A stretch of DNA of 64,000 nucleotides from Corythucha ciliata (Eukaryota; Arthropoda; Insecta; Hemiptera; Tingidae). The stretch spans positions 29,550,940 through 29,614,939 of the forward strand of contig CM075940.1 in assembly GCA_038030265.1 (NCBI GenBank), written 5' to 3'. Under the pieces are notes generated by a model. That model did not search any database. It saw only the letters and a list, made by a program, of their open reading frames with translations, and was not told where the DNA came from. The translations under genes and the position numbers were made by a program. Below, piece after piece: positions 33,495 to 44,530 of the stretch; position 1 is the first letter of the stretch, and each line of letters starts with the position of its first letter.

Positions 33495-33804
33495 ATGGCG
33501 TCCGGTGAATGCAGCTGTGTTTATTGTCGGTGTTTTGCCGTCGTGTTACCGGGTAGTAGATTTATTAAATGTGACGGTTTCTGTACCAAGAATTTTCATT
33601 TCTCGTGCGCGAGCTTCAGCAAGGACGATTTTGCGGCCTTTTTTTCTCTAGGGGAGAAAGTCAAATGGTTTTGTCACGTATATAAGACACAGGCCGGTAA
33701 CGAGAAACGACTTGGAGAATTCGGCGTCCATTCTTAATGTCGTTACTACAGAACTGAAACGGGTGAGCGAAATCAATTTAGACCTTAAGAAAGACGATAG
33801 ACTG
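33495..33804 (+). pseudogene. PHD-finger N-terminus, probably non-LTR ORF1
   Basis: The ATG is followed by a zinc-finger pattern CVYC, then CDGFC, NFHFSC and KVKWFCHV, a PHD-like Cys/His spacing at residues 8-55. Near 33700 the frame shifts by one base, and a helical, charged stretch follows (VVTTELKRVSEINLDLKKDD), likely the start of a coiled coil. The coding is cut at 33804 by a hAT-type end. PHD fingers occur at the N-terminus of ORF1 in CR1/L2-like retrotransposons, which is my preferred reading. A host PHD exon is possible. It continues perhaps at 34794-34903. Confidence 0.5.
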
Positions 33805-33945
33805 TAGTGATGCACGAGACCATCATTTCTGGAGCGAGACCAAGACCGAGACCAAGTTTTCTGGTCTCGAGCCGAGAACGAGACGAGACCGCAATTTTCG
33901 AGACGGGACCGAGACTGGTCTACAATGAAATGACCTTGTTTCATG
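33805..33945 (+). mobile_element. hAT-type end with GTCTCG array (same family as element 1)
   Basis: TAGTGATGCACGAGACC at 33805 equals the left end of hAT-like element 1, followed by CGAGAC repeats to about 33920. The 8 bases before it are ATAGACTG. No matching right end or duplication was found; the region to about 34790 may be its body. Confidence 0.65.
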
Positions 33946-34034
33946 CCGAGACGACTACTCTATTATGGGCCTCCGGGCTGTGGTGGATCCACAATAAGAC
34001 AATAAAACCTGTTGGTCGTGCGAAAAATAATATC

Positions 34035-34330
34035 CACAACTCGTGAGGAAGAAGCTTTCACTCTGCTAGTTGTTTTTTTTAGCTCACTCGGCCCCGCCTC
34101 GTGAGCCAAACACAACTCGCAGGTAAAACTCCACTTCCCTCACTTGTAGTGAAATATACTATTATTTCACTTGTCGCGCGAAAAATATCGTGCATAACTC
34201 AATTCACTTGCTCGTACTCATTTAGCCGACTCGGCTTTTCCTCGCCAGCCAAACAAAGTACTCGCAAGTAAAATGGCACTTACGTGTCTCGTTATGTGTA
34301 AGATACTATTTTTTTAGAACAGCTGATTAT
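34035..34330. repeat. Two diverged tandem copies, ~145-bp unit
   Basis: AGCTCACTCGGCCCCGCCTC and CTCGCAGGTAAAACTCCACT at 34080-34130 are repeated in worn form as AGCCGACTCGGCTTTTCCTC and CTCGCAAGTAAAATGGCACT at 34223-34280; both are followed by AGATACTATTT-like or AAATATACTATT words. Confidence 0.6.
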
Positions 34331-34594
34331 TTTAGAGCCTAGGGGATAAAACACTCACTTTATCACCTTGGCCCAAAAAAATCAGCCCATGTTTTAATAA
34401 AAAAAATAATGTACACACCGCGTCAAAAAAGTGATTTTGGGGTCTCGAGAAAAGGCCAGGCTCGGCTAAGCCTCGCCCGTCCAATTTTTTCTCTCGGCCT
34501 CCAAAAAATCGCTTTCTTGCCTAGGCATCTACTAATCTACTACTCCTAAGATTATTCTTAAAGAAGTGTTTAAGCAAGTGTTCATCGTGCGTAA

Positions 34595-34679
34595 AGACCT
34601 ACTTTACACACGCCGTGCGGTAAAGAGTTCACGGTAAAAGATTTCACTCTTTACCGCACGGCGTGTGTAAAGTAGGTCT
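34595..34679. repeat. Perfect 34-bp inverted repeat (foldback)
   Basis: 34595-34628 and 34646-34679 are exact inverted copies, starting AGACCTACTTTACACACGCC, with a 17-base loop. Outside, the pairing goes on with mismatches (TCATCGTGC against GCACAATGA). It could extrude a cruciform. It is probably a small foldback MITE, with no visible duplication. Confidence 0.85.
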
Positions 34680-34793
34680 CTAAGCACAATGAATGATGGG
34701 TGAAGGGTGAGTGGAACCGTAAAAATTATATCCCAAAAAGGTCAAAGTCAGTTGATTATGTTGGTAAGTTGGTAGACTTACCAACCTACCTAC

Positions 34794-34903
34794 TTGGTAG
34801 GTTCACGTTCTCAGTGTGACGATTGTTTTAACGATGAGAGAGTTACTGCTTCCTCTGACATTCCCAATGACGCTGTCAATCTAAATGGTGATGATTCATC
34901 TAC
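34794..34903 (+). pseudogene. Possible continuation of the PHD/ORF1 frame
   Basis: An acidic, Ser-rich open stretch (DDCFNDERVTASSDIPNDAV) that ends exactly where the transposon-like CAGTGGCGGATCC begins at 34904. It could be the linker of the 33495 protein, but only position supports the link. Confidence 0.3.
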
Positions 34904-34950
34904 CAGTGGCGGATCCATGGGAGGGGCCACAGGGGCCATGGCCCCTCCCT
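34904..34950 (+). mobile_element. hAT-type left end (CAGTGGCGGATCC)
   Basis: The same CAGTGGCGGA start as hAT-like element 2, followed by GGGAGGGGCC-type sequence. The 8 bases before it are TCATCTAC; no second copy was found, so the right end is missing or eroded. It may belong with repeat X and the F2 array to its right. Confidence 0.45.
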
Positions 34951-35104
34951 TGAAGTGGCGAGGTCACTTTCGCAAAAAATATAACCAAAAGCACCACCCA
35001 AAATCTAACGAGGGATTGTCACATTCTCAAATTTTAGGTTGAAAGGTTCTGGTCTGAGGCAGACGTGATTTGTAATCCCCCCCCCCCCCGAAGCGTTTTA
35101 AACA

Positions 35105-35290
35105 GAAGAATACTGTCCCTCAAACGGTCCAGAAATGGATATTTCACGTCATGGTCGTCGGTATCAGCCAGTTCTATTGACTCCAGGTTCACTGATGGTA
35201 CGAGCGGACGGTGACAAAACGAAAATTTCTCAATTTTCGGTTTCCCTGTGTAGAGAAACCCCAAATTAGAAAGATTCAGCCGGTGATCAG
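35105..35290. repeat. Dispersed repeat X, uninterrupted copy
   Basis: Matches 13865-13985 and then 18409-18500 without the 4.2-kb transposon, so it approximates an empty site. It is followed at once by an F2 array. Confidence 0.6.
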
Positions 35291-35344
35291 ACTTGCTAAT
35301 ACAGGAGGGGCTTGGAAAATTGTGTGTTTCGCTCTACTAGAAAT

Positions 35345-36340
35345 GGCTTGACAGCCATTAACTGCTTTAAAATAGCCAAACTATGGCTATTCCCACCATA
35401 AAAACAGCTAAACGGACTGCAATCGCACCCCAAAGTGGTTAAACTGACGATTAGAGAGCCTAGCAAATGGCTGAACTGACTATATTCGCGCCCTAAAAAT
35501 TGCCAAACCGAAAATTCCCGTTCTAAAAATAGTCAAACGGACTTGAAGTGCCCTAGAAATGGCTAAGCTGACGCTGAAAATGGCTAAATCGACCATTTGA
35601 GCGCCCAAAAATGGCAAAATGAACCATTTGCGCGCCAAAAATGGCAAAACCGGCAATTCGCGCACCAAAAATGGCCAATACTGATCAGTCGCGTCTCTGA
35701 CTTGACGGACCATTATTCGCGTTCCAAAAACGGCTAAACTGACTATTCCCACCCAGAAACTGCCTGAACAGATGAATCCAGCCCTGAAAAGTGTAAAATC
35801 GACCATTCGCGAGCAACGAATGGCCAAACTGACCATTCTTTGCTTTTGGCTTGACGTGACTATTTTCATGGCCTGAAAAATGGCAAAAATGACTATTCGC
35901 GCCTTGAAAATGGCTAAACTGACTGGCGATTCACACTATAAAAATGGCGAAACTGACTTTACGAGCCTCGAATTTGCGCCCTAAAATGCCTGAACAGGTG
36001 ATTCCAGCCCCAAATACGGGAAAAACTGACCATTTGTGCGAGGAAAATGGCTAAAAATGCCTGCTGTAAAAAAAATGGTAAAACTGACGATTCTTGCCTT
36101 GAAAATATCGCACAGGCTAATATTCACTTGCTATATAAATGACCAGACAATTTGCACTTTGGAAATGGCAAACATGACCATTCGCAACCTAAAAATGGTT
36201 TAACGGACTATTTGCACCACACACATAGCAAAACTGGCTGTTTGCGTCCGAAAGTCGTCAACACTGCATTTGCGCCATATTTAAATGACGCTATTCATGT
36301 CACGCCCGATGTGACTTGCTGCGCCGAAAAAAATTGCCCT
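35345..36340 (+). repeat. F2 array, forward, long
   Basis: About 32 diverged units. 35363-35750 follows 43921-44290 unit by unit (for example CAATCGCACCCCAAAGTGG, GGACTTGAAGTGCCC, CTTGACGGACCAT in the same order). The block was copied whole. Confidence 0.85.
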
Positions 36341-36639
36341 TAAAAGATTAATTGACTTAATCGGTGAACCATTCTACCCCCCCCCCCCCATCACCAAATA
36401 GCACCGTATTCTCCTTACCAACTGAAGTGAAGGAGAGGGCTCATCCCTCGTGAGTCTGGGATCCACGACGGCCAAGGTTGAACCTTTGCTGTGAACTGTG
36501 GTTTGGAACCTGGTAGCACAGTGAAAACCACTTCAACCGCTCGTCAAAATAAGCGGTTTTGCCCAATGTTTTTTAAAGTTTTGGTCGTTTTTGCCAGAAA
36601 TTGCCTAGGGACGGTTTTTAGGCTGAACGTTTATGTTTT

Positions 36640-37520
36640 CGAAGTGTTTCTATTTCAACTGGATGTGGTTTATGAGACCCTTGGGCATTTACCACTATGC
36701 GACCTCTCTAAAGCTTTTGACAGTATCTCCCATGTGAGGCTGATTGAAAAGCTGCACGCAAACGGGATAAGAGGACTGGCTTTAGAAATGGTAAGGGACT
36801 ATCTGCAGGGACGTAGCCAGGTGGTTCACTTTAAGAGCGATTCGTCGAAGCCCTTGTCCGTCATACACGGAGTTCCCCAAGGATCAATACTCGGGCCACT
36901 CCTGTTTTTGGTGTTCATAAATGACTTGCCATCTTGAATCGACGCGATGATTACACTCTATGCTGACGACACCACGATTACTCTTTCCGATTCGGACTTT
37001 GAAAAGCTGACGAGCAGAATAGATGATGAGCTCAAAAAAGTTGAAATGTGGCTCCTGAGAAATGACCTATGGCTTGATAAAGACAAAACTTCTCATTTGG
37101 ATGGACGCTCGGCTCCATCACATTGAGCAGCTCTCAAAACGCCTGAATAGAGCTCTGTTTGCATAGAGAAGGCTGAAGGGATGTGTCCCTTTGTCTGGCC
37201 TTCTTGCTGCCTACTTCGGGATCTTCCATAGCCTTCATAAGTATGGAATCGTTCTCTGGGGTGTTTATTCGAGAGCGGATATTATTTTTGCCATAAAAAA
37301 AAAAAAAAATAAAAGCAATACGGACCATAGTGAACGCCGGTCGTACTACTCACTGCCAGAAACATTTCCGGAGCCTTCGAGTCCTGACCTTGGCGTCCAT
37401 TTATGTCCTGGAGTGCGTTTGTTTTGAGCATGAAATGAACGATAGTCGCCCTAATGTAGGAAATTCACCGGTTCGGCCCTGCGCAACGCCAGTGATAGAT
37501 CTCCCTTCTTTAGGCTGAGC
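36640..37520 (+). pseudogene. Non-LTR retrotransposon reverse transcriptase, C-terminal half
   Basis: In frame to 36937: DLSKAFDSISHVRLIEKL, then HGVPQGSILGPLLFLVFIND, typical of LINE reverse transcriptases. After a stop TGA, the frame goes on with TLYADDTTITLSDSD, the catalytic YADD. At 37140-37430, in shifting frames, LSGLLAAYFGIFHSLHKYGI and WGVYSRADIIF are the post-RT region of Jockey/CR1-like elements. An A-run at 37294-37306 breaks the frame. The 5' half of the element is absent. It would copy element RNA at the target. Dead. Confidence 0.85.
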
Positions 37521-38053
37521 GGTAGCGTGTACACGAGCTGGCACGGGGGCTGGTCGCGAGGCTTCGCCCCCCCTCCCCCTGCACGGATGTGTGACCCACA
37601 GTCCCTGACTCTGTGGACTTCGACTGTGTGAACCTCGTGAACTCGACCCCTGACTATGGAATCCCCCGGGTTTTATACTGAAACATCCGAGGACATGTTT
37701 GTAAAACCCCAAGTGTTGTAGATAACAAGCAGTTTCCTCAATGATTTGTTGGCGCTATCGGGCCATTCTCCCCCGCTCGTCCCTGAGCTCGGCGGGTTCA
37801 CTCACCGAGCGGCGAAGAATTCCCCGGATCGAGCTCCTTTTCTCTATATTACCCTCGCACAACGTAACGCCCCTTTTTAGGGTGTTACACAGTGACAGAT
37901 TTTCGGAGGACGGTTCGCACTAGGCTACTGAAAATTTAGCAATCTACAAGCCCTCGGAGCTCTACTGGCCGGACTCAGACGACTCAAATTGTCAGTTTCA
38001 AGACATTAATAATCGATGACGACAAATGTACTTATGTACCTAATGGAAATAAA

Positions 38054-38087
38054 TATTCTTATTATTATTATTATTATTATTATTATT
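38054..38087 (+). repeat. (TTA)n tail, likely LINE 3' end
   Basis: AATAAATATTC, then about eleven TTA units. It lies about 530 bases after the reverse transcriptase frame, in the place of a LINE 3' end with a microsatellite tail. The SINE-like copy at 50250 also ends in ATTATTATTAT. Confidence 0.6.
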
Positions 38088-40264
38088 GGTACGAACAGTC
38101 GGGAAAAAATGTCGCAAGCGGGATCCAAGGACGCCGAATAAGAAATAACATCATCCTGCCATAGCAACCGCATCTTGCGGCATTTTCACACGGGGTTCGT
38201 CCTAAAGCCCCAGATCTTTTGGCCGGTGACCGTGGCGAGTTTGGAAGTTCTTGGTGATCTTGAAGGGTGGCTTAAACGTGGAGTTGCAACGACAGAGATG
38301 AGATGAGATTGTCCTGGACAGCTGTCATGTCCAGGATGTTCTTGTACTGTACATGAGGTGTGGTCTTAAGATTTCGGGCTTCATTCAGTCACTGTCTCTA
38401 CCATACTTATTTATGGAATCCTAAACAGTACGTTTTCGAGGCTTTGCCATTGTTTTTTCTTTTTCACGCAACACAGTAGAAACATTACCAATCGTAATCG
38501 TTATGTGAATTAAGTTTGAGTTATGATACCCGCAGCTCTCCTATTTATTATATACACGGGTGTTATGTTTTCGTTCCTCTAATAATTTGATTTACTTTTT
38601 GTTCAAAGTAATTATTATATAGGACTTGACTTTGCTTTTACTGTTAATTTTCTGTTGCTCAATAAATAAATAATTGTGTTTCAAGTAACAAAAAAAAAAA
38701 ACAACGGTGTAGAAGCGTTACAAACCCGAAAAACCCTTTTACACCCAATTCGATTACTTCAGTCTCATTATGAAAATTGGCGTCGGGCAGGGGAATGAGC
38801 GCACTATTTTGCTTCCTGATTGTCAAAAACAGTTCCGCCAACGCTGTGAGCAGTAGTGCTCTCTTTAAAACGAACCCCCCCCCCCCTCAAAACGGACTGA
38901 ATTTGCCATTCCTTTGAGTATTTTTCAATACAGCCGTGACTCCACCGCGTTATTTTCCTTCGAAGAAAATATTGTTCCTCTATTGGTACTTTATTCCAGT
39001 TTAACATATTGAAGGCCGTGGATGAGATTGGAAAGTCTCTCGCCGCATCCGAGTAGATAAGACAGATTTAAAAAAAAAAAAAAAAAAACAAAAGTTTTTT
39101 CCTCGCCCTGTTTCAACATTTTATCTCGAGACTCCAACGAGAGTCTCAGGGGGCGCATGAATCACCAAAGTATCAAGATCTTGCGCCTCGCTTGGCTATT
39201 CACCTTTTCATCCTGGAATTTATGTTTGAATACAAAATTAAATTTTGTAAAAATTAATAAAACAATCGACGAAAAGGAAGTGAAAACCCACATTAAAACC
39301 GTTATTTTTATAGAACAATAGTGCTGAAGTTTTCCTTCCCTCTCGATCCTGAATCACCAAGATTTTCTCTGGAATTAAAGTTCAAAATAACACTTTGAAT
39401 CCAGTAAAGAAGCCTTCACTGAAACACTCCTACATGGTGACCTAGTTTTTCTTCCCATTGTAAAAGCTAGATAATATTAATACTCGTCATTTCAGTGTGA
39501 GGGGAAAATTGCTTTTACACCCCCAAGATACCTGGACTCTTCTAATTGAAACAGTGAAACAAAGAAACATAAACCACAATAATACTCTTTTTTTTTCGCT
39601 TTTTAATAAACCTCAGAGGGAAAATGCGGAAGAATATCAAAGAGTTCTATCAAAGAAACTTTTTTTCTTCTTTTTAGAAAGTAAAATAGGTTGCGGAATA
39701 GATTAATAATTAGCTGTCTCAAAAGGTTACTTTATTAATGTTTAGTACGCATGAAGAAAAGCTTAATTAAAACAGTTACGCATTTATTTTGGCAGGATGC
39801 CGATTCTACCTCTTGTTGAGTGCCGATTGAGTACAGGCAAAGATGCTTCTGAATCAAGTCATGAAAATTAGTGGCTTTACACACGTATTCCGCCCCCACA
39901 GCACTTAGAAATACAACGCACGAATCTTATAATCAAGGAAGAATGGCTGGGGAGTCGCTTGTCATGTTGCATTGGGTGTAAACCATGATTTGCTAATACA
40001 TGCTTTCTGCGGCCCCGGAGAATTTCGAAACAGGTGACGAATGATTGTTTCGACAGTTACAAACGGTGGAAAAAAAAAAAAATCTGTCTAGGGATGTGTA
40101 CTCTGGACTGAACAGTGTGTACCGGTGGCTGTCAATTGGGCCCGTTGAGTCCACCAGCCTGGGGTGTCCTCTTTCTGAGCCTGGGCTTTCAATTATGATT
40201 GACGGGGGGGGAATCGGTCCAGTGTTTTCAATGAGGATTTCACATTAAAAGACTGTAGGGGCGT
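38088..40264. other. No gene seen
   Basis: Unique-looking DNA with poly-A at 38690-38700, 39069-39088 and 40071-40081. A short palindrome TCCTGGACA, then TGTCCAGGA lies near 38312-38337. The stretch 38100-38350 is less AT-rich and may be a worn transposon, which I do not recognise. Confidence 0.45.
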
Positions 40265-40470
40265 ATGATTTTTATGTGTGCGAAATTGGTTTTTTATAGA
40301 GTAAACCCCGCCTAATTGGAGTTTCGGCCGCGAGAACTCGCGAAATTCTGTTTCAGCTACAAACCCCGCAAAATTGGGTTTTTTAGTGAGCTAGACCCGT
40401 GAAATTTGTTTTTCCTCAGTGTGCGAAATCTGGTTTTGAATGAGCCAACCCTGTGGAATTTAGTTCCGGC
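40265..40470 (+). repeat. F3 units, short array
   Basis: Units GCGAAATCTGGTTTTGAATG, AGCCAACCC and variants ~30 bp apart, as at 52990-53300 and inverted at 18640-19330. Confidence 0.6.
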
Positions 40471-40844
40471 GGAATGCGAAAAGAATTATTATTGCTATAG
40501 CCTGATCACGATTCTTCAAATAATAATGTTCATGGGCGTAGCCAGAGGGGGGCAGGGATAGGCAGCTGCCCACCCATTGGTCTCAAAAGCGCAGATTTAG
40601 TGGGGCAGCTTCCCACCCCTATAGATGCGTTCTGAAAGTATAAATCCTGCAGGATAACCACATTCGTCGGCACTAACATAAACAAAACAATTACGAGGAT
40701 TTTTGTTTCCCACAAAACGAATCTCGCTAGAGTGATATAATTCAAAGACCAATTTCGCGGTTTTTGCGCCCTAAAAAGCCAATTTTTCAGATTTTGCTTT
40801 TCTGAACAAAAAAAAAAAAAAAACAGCTGAAATCCCCAGCTTAG

Positions 40845-41215
40845 TGCTAAAATTGCCAGTTTTTAGCCAAAATCACAATTTTAGAGCATAGTAAAATCTC
40901 AGTTTCTGTGCTAAAATCGTCATTTTTGCGCTGAAGGCCCGGAGTCGACAGTGTCTGTTTGAGCGTTGTTAAGGGTTCAAAGGTTTTCTTGTGTAAAAGG
41001 CTAAATTTATCATTGGGGTATAAGCTCATAAGCTCGGCTTATAAAGATAAACGAAACTTTGAACCCATGTGGTCAACCCGGGGCTAGATCACGATTAAAT
41101 AGCCATTTTGAGCTAAAATTGCCAGATTCCAGGTAAACCCACTGAAGTTTTAATGGTGAAATCGTCAGATTTTCAGGGAAAACATCAGTTATCAGCTGAC
41201 AGTTTGACGCCGTGC
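40845..41215 (+). repeat. F4 array: ~20-bp repeats
   Basis: Diverged units of CAGTTTTGGGGTAAAATCGC-like sequence (AAAATTGCCAGTTTTTAGCC, AAATCGTCAGATTTTCAGGG). Interrupted at 40935-41095 by non-repeat DNA. Confidence 0.65.
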
Positions 41216-41376
41216 TGCTTAATTAGGCTGTCCGAAGATTGAGGGTCTTGAGGAATAGTTCACGGTCACCACCTGTTGTTGTCTTTTGGGTAACAGGCCC
41301 CAATATAGTATTTCGTGATATTTACAATGTATATATACAATGTGGAAAATGAAAAGTCTTTCTGGAAAGAAGGCGT

Positions 41377-42320
41377 TCGCCCTGGGGAGGTCGGTCGTAC
41401 TTCAGCGGTGGGCGTGCATCTTTCGGCGGTGAGTTAGCGCCCTTGCGCTTGCCACAAGTCCTCTGGGTCGTCAGTGAGCGTCCCTCGACGCTGCCTGCGC
41501 GTCCTCTGGGTTGAAAGTTGGTTAGCGCCCTAGCGCTTGCCCGAGGGCCTCGGAGTTGGTGACTTGTTAGCGTCCTTGCGCTCGCCGCAGGTCCTCTGGG
41601 TTGAAACTTGGTTACTTCTGGACACGAGCTCCTTCAGCGGTGGGCGTGCATCTTTCGGCGGTGAGTTAGCGCCCTTGCGCTTGCCACAGGTCCTCTGGGT
41701 CGTCTGTGAGCGTCCCTCGAGGCTGCCTGTGGGTCCTTCCTCTGGGCCGAATTTCGATGAGCGCCCTTGCGCTTGCCCTAGATCTTCGTGGTTGGTGGCC
41801 CCTTGCGCTTTCCCTAGATCCTTGAGGTTGGTGGCCGGTTAGCTCCCTTGCTCATGCCACAGGTCCTCGGGGTCGTCAGTGAGCGTCCTTCGACGCTGCC
41901 TGTGGGTCCTCCGGGCCGACGTTCGATTAGCGCCCTTGCGCTTTCCCTAGATCTTCGTCGTTGGTGGCCGATTAGCGCCCTTGCGCTTGCCACAGGTCCT
42001 CTGGGTCGACAGTGAGCGTCCCTCGACGCTGCCTGTGGGTCCTCTGGGCCGAAGTTCGATTAGCGCCCTTGCGCTTGCCCTAGATCTTCGTGGTTGGTGG
42101 CCGATTAGCGCCCTTGCGCTTTTCACAGGTCCTCTGGGTCGACAATGAGCGTCCCTCGACGCTGCCTGTGGGTCCTCTGGGCCGAAGTTCGGTTAGCGCT
42201 CCTGCGCTCGCTCCAGGTGGAGGTTAGGTCGGTGTTCGTCACCCTCTAGGGGAGAACTACCGTTCTCCGGGCTGAAGTTGGGTTAGCGCTCCTGCGCTCG
42301 CTCCAGCTGTAGGGATGAGG
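41377..42320 (+). repeat. Tandem hairpin array with co-varying stems
   Basis: GC-richer tandem block. Words such as CCACAGGTCCTCTGGGTCG, CTGCCTGTGGGTCCTC and CTAGATCTTCGTGGTTGG alternate in 45-60-bp modules that combine to a ~130-bp higher unit. Almost every module opens with a 5-bp-stem hairpin: AGCGCCCTTGCGCT (for example 41436, 41668, 41760, 41929, 41974, 42062, 42107), AGCGTCCCTCGACGCT (41477, 42015, 42147) or AGCGCTCCTGCGCT (42195, 42285). The change C to T on the left arm comes with G to A on the right arm. No coding signal is convincing. Confidence 0.85.
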
Positions 42321-42389
42321 ACAACAGGGATGTGGTTCTGTCGCTCACCAGGAGTTCAAGGGCAGCCAATTAAGGCGCTAAGCCCACAG

Positions 42390-42905
42390 GTCCAGGAAGT
42401 AAAATATCCAGTTTTGAGGTAAAATAATATTTTTTGGGGCTTACCGCTTGTTTTAGGATAAAATCGTCAGTTTAGGAAAGTTTATGGAATGAAACCGTAA
42501 GTTTTGGGGTTAAAACAGCCAGTTTTGGGCTAAAATGGCCAATTTTTGCAGAGAAACATTCAGAAAAAACACTTCAGGTTTGAAGTATCGTTGGTTTAGT
42601 GGTAAAATGTCCCATTTTGGGGTAAAATATTCATTTCTGAGGTCAAACCGTAAAATTTGGTTTTGGAGTAATATCGCCAGTTTTTTAGTGACGCCTGGAG
42701 CAGTCAGCTTTGGCGTTAAATCGTCTGTTTCGGTACAAAATCGTCACGTTAGGGATGAATCCGCCAGTGTGGTGAAATTGCCAGTTTTCAAGACAGAGTC
42801 GTCCTTTTTGGCCTAAAATCATCCGTTTTGGAGAAAACATTATTTACAATGTGACATTGTCAGTTTTTGAGCAAAATATCCAAATTTTGGGGAAATCGTC
42901 GAGAC
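42390..42905 (+). repeat. F4 array
   Basis: Units such as AAAATCGTCAGTTTAGGAAA, CAGTTTTGGGCTAAAATGGC and AAATCGTCTGTTTCGGTAC, about 20 bp apart. Confidence 0.7.
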
Positions 42906-43640
42906 ATTTTTCTCTCGCATTTAGCCGCGAATTAGCAATTCTTTTCACTTTTAGCCATGAATTCGCGCCTTATTTTAGCCACAATTTAATGTTATTAATG
43001 TTAGTATAGGGGTTCAGCGCTTTTTCTCAATTTTAGTGGCGAATTATCAATGTTTTTAGGCACGAGTTATTTCTTTTTCTCCATTTTAGCGGTGAATTAG
43101 CGCCTTTTCTCCACTTTAAAAGCGAATTAGTCCTGTTTCTCAATTTGAGCAGTAAACTATTAGCGTTGTGTTCACATTTAGCCTCGAATTATTAGCGGTT
43201 TTCTTCAACTTCAGCAATGAATTAGCGGTTTTTCATTTGGCCACGAATTAGCGATTTCCTCAACTTCAGCAGTAAATCTTATATATCAGCTATGTACATA
43301 CATCTATCCATTAATTAGCGCTTTTTCTCAATTTCAGCCATGTAGTTACCCCCCCCCCCAGAAACCGCGAATTGGTGATTTCTCAACTTTAGCTTTAAAT
43401 GAGCGCTTTTTCTTAATCTCCCAGTTCCCCAATCCTAGTTTTTCTCGATTATGCAGCGAATTAGCGCTTAAATCCATTTTAGCTGTGGATCAACGATGCA
43501 TTCATATATAGCGACAAATTAGCGGTTTTTTTTTTTAATTGGCCGCGAATAAATGCCTTTTTCCCATTTTAGCCCTAATTGATGCTTGTTTAAGTATTCA
43601 GCCGCGAATTTGCGCTTTTACTTCATTTTCTAACCGCAAA
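42906..43640 (+). repeat. F1 array, forward
   Basis: F1 units (TAGCCGCGAATTAGCAATTC, CAATTTTAGTGGCGAATTAT) ~30 bp apart. Confidence 0.75.
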
Positions 43641-43644
43641 CAGC

Positions 43645-43855
43645 TCTAGTCACAAAAATGGCCGGACCGCAAGACGTTCCCTCAAAATGCACTCACCACA
43701 AAAAGATGTAATCGCGAAACGCTCAAACTACAGAAGTGCTTACCACAGAAAGGTCAAACCACAAAGCACTCAAACCACAGATAGCTCCGAACACCAAACG
43801 CTCGAACCACAAGACTCAGAGAAATTGGTTTCTTACGTGCTGATCCGCGGAATCT
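43645..43855 (+). repeat. F5 array: ~17-bp repeats
   Basis: Units of AACCACAAAATGCTCGA type (CTCAAACCACAGATAGCTC). The same family is at 51040-51120 and 52725-52925; it shares AACCACA and the 17-bp period with the minisatellite at 27120. Confidence 0.65.
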
Positions 43856-43924
43856 CGAGAAATTCGGTTGTGCAATCTCGTATCTTGTGAATCTCGTATA
43901 CACGAAATAATTCAAGATTTCATC

Positions 43925-44530
43925 CCCAACAAAATAGCCAAACTATGACTATTCCGCTCCATAAAAACGGCTAAACTGGCTGTAATCGCACCCCAAAGTG
44001 GCAAAACTGACGATTAGCGCCTTGCAAAGGGCTGAACTGACTATATATTTGCGCCCTATAAATTGCCAAACTGGAAATTCCCGCTCTAAAATAGTCAAAC
44101 GGACTTCAAGTGCCCTAAAAATGGCTAAGCTGACGATTATCGCAGCTCTAAAAATGTCTAAATCAACCATTCGCGCGCCAAAAATGGCCAAACTGGCAAT
44201 TTGAACGCCAAAAATGGTCAACACTGACTACTCGCGCCTTTGGCTTGACGGACCATATATTCGCGTCCCAAAAACGGCTAAACATGCATTGTCTGCTATA
44301 AAAATTGCAAAACTTGCAATTCCCGCTCTAAAAAAAAGGCAAAAACGACCGCTCAGACCTAAAATGGCATGGATTTTTGCCCTGAAAATACCTATCACCG
44401 TGTCTAATATTCACTCTTTTTGTAAATTATCTGACAATTTGCACTGTGGAAATGGCGTGTGATGGCGAAAATGACAATTTGCGTCCACAAATTGGTGAAA
44501 TTAACGATTCGTGCCTTGATAATGGTTAAC
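43925..44530 (+). repeat. F2 array, forward
   Basis: Unit-by-unit related to 35363-35750. The open frame 43998-44204 and its antisense are made by the repeats. Confidence 0.8.

Noticed and set aside
41537..41842. 101-residue ORF in the hairpin array
   Set aside because: It follows the tandem modules, and the hairpin symmetry explains the sequence better than coding.
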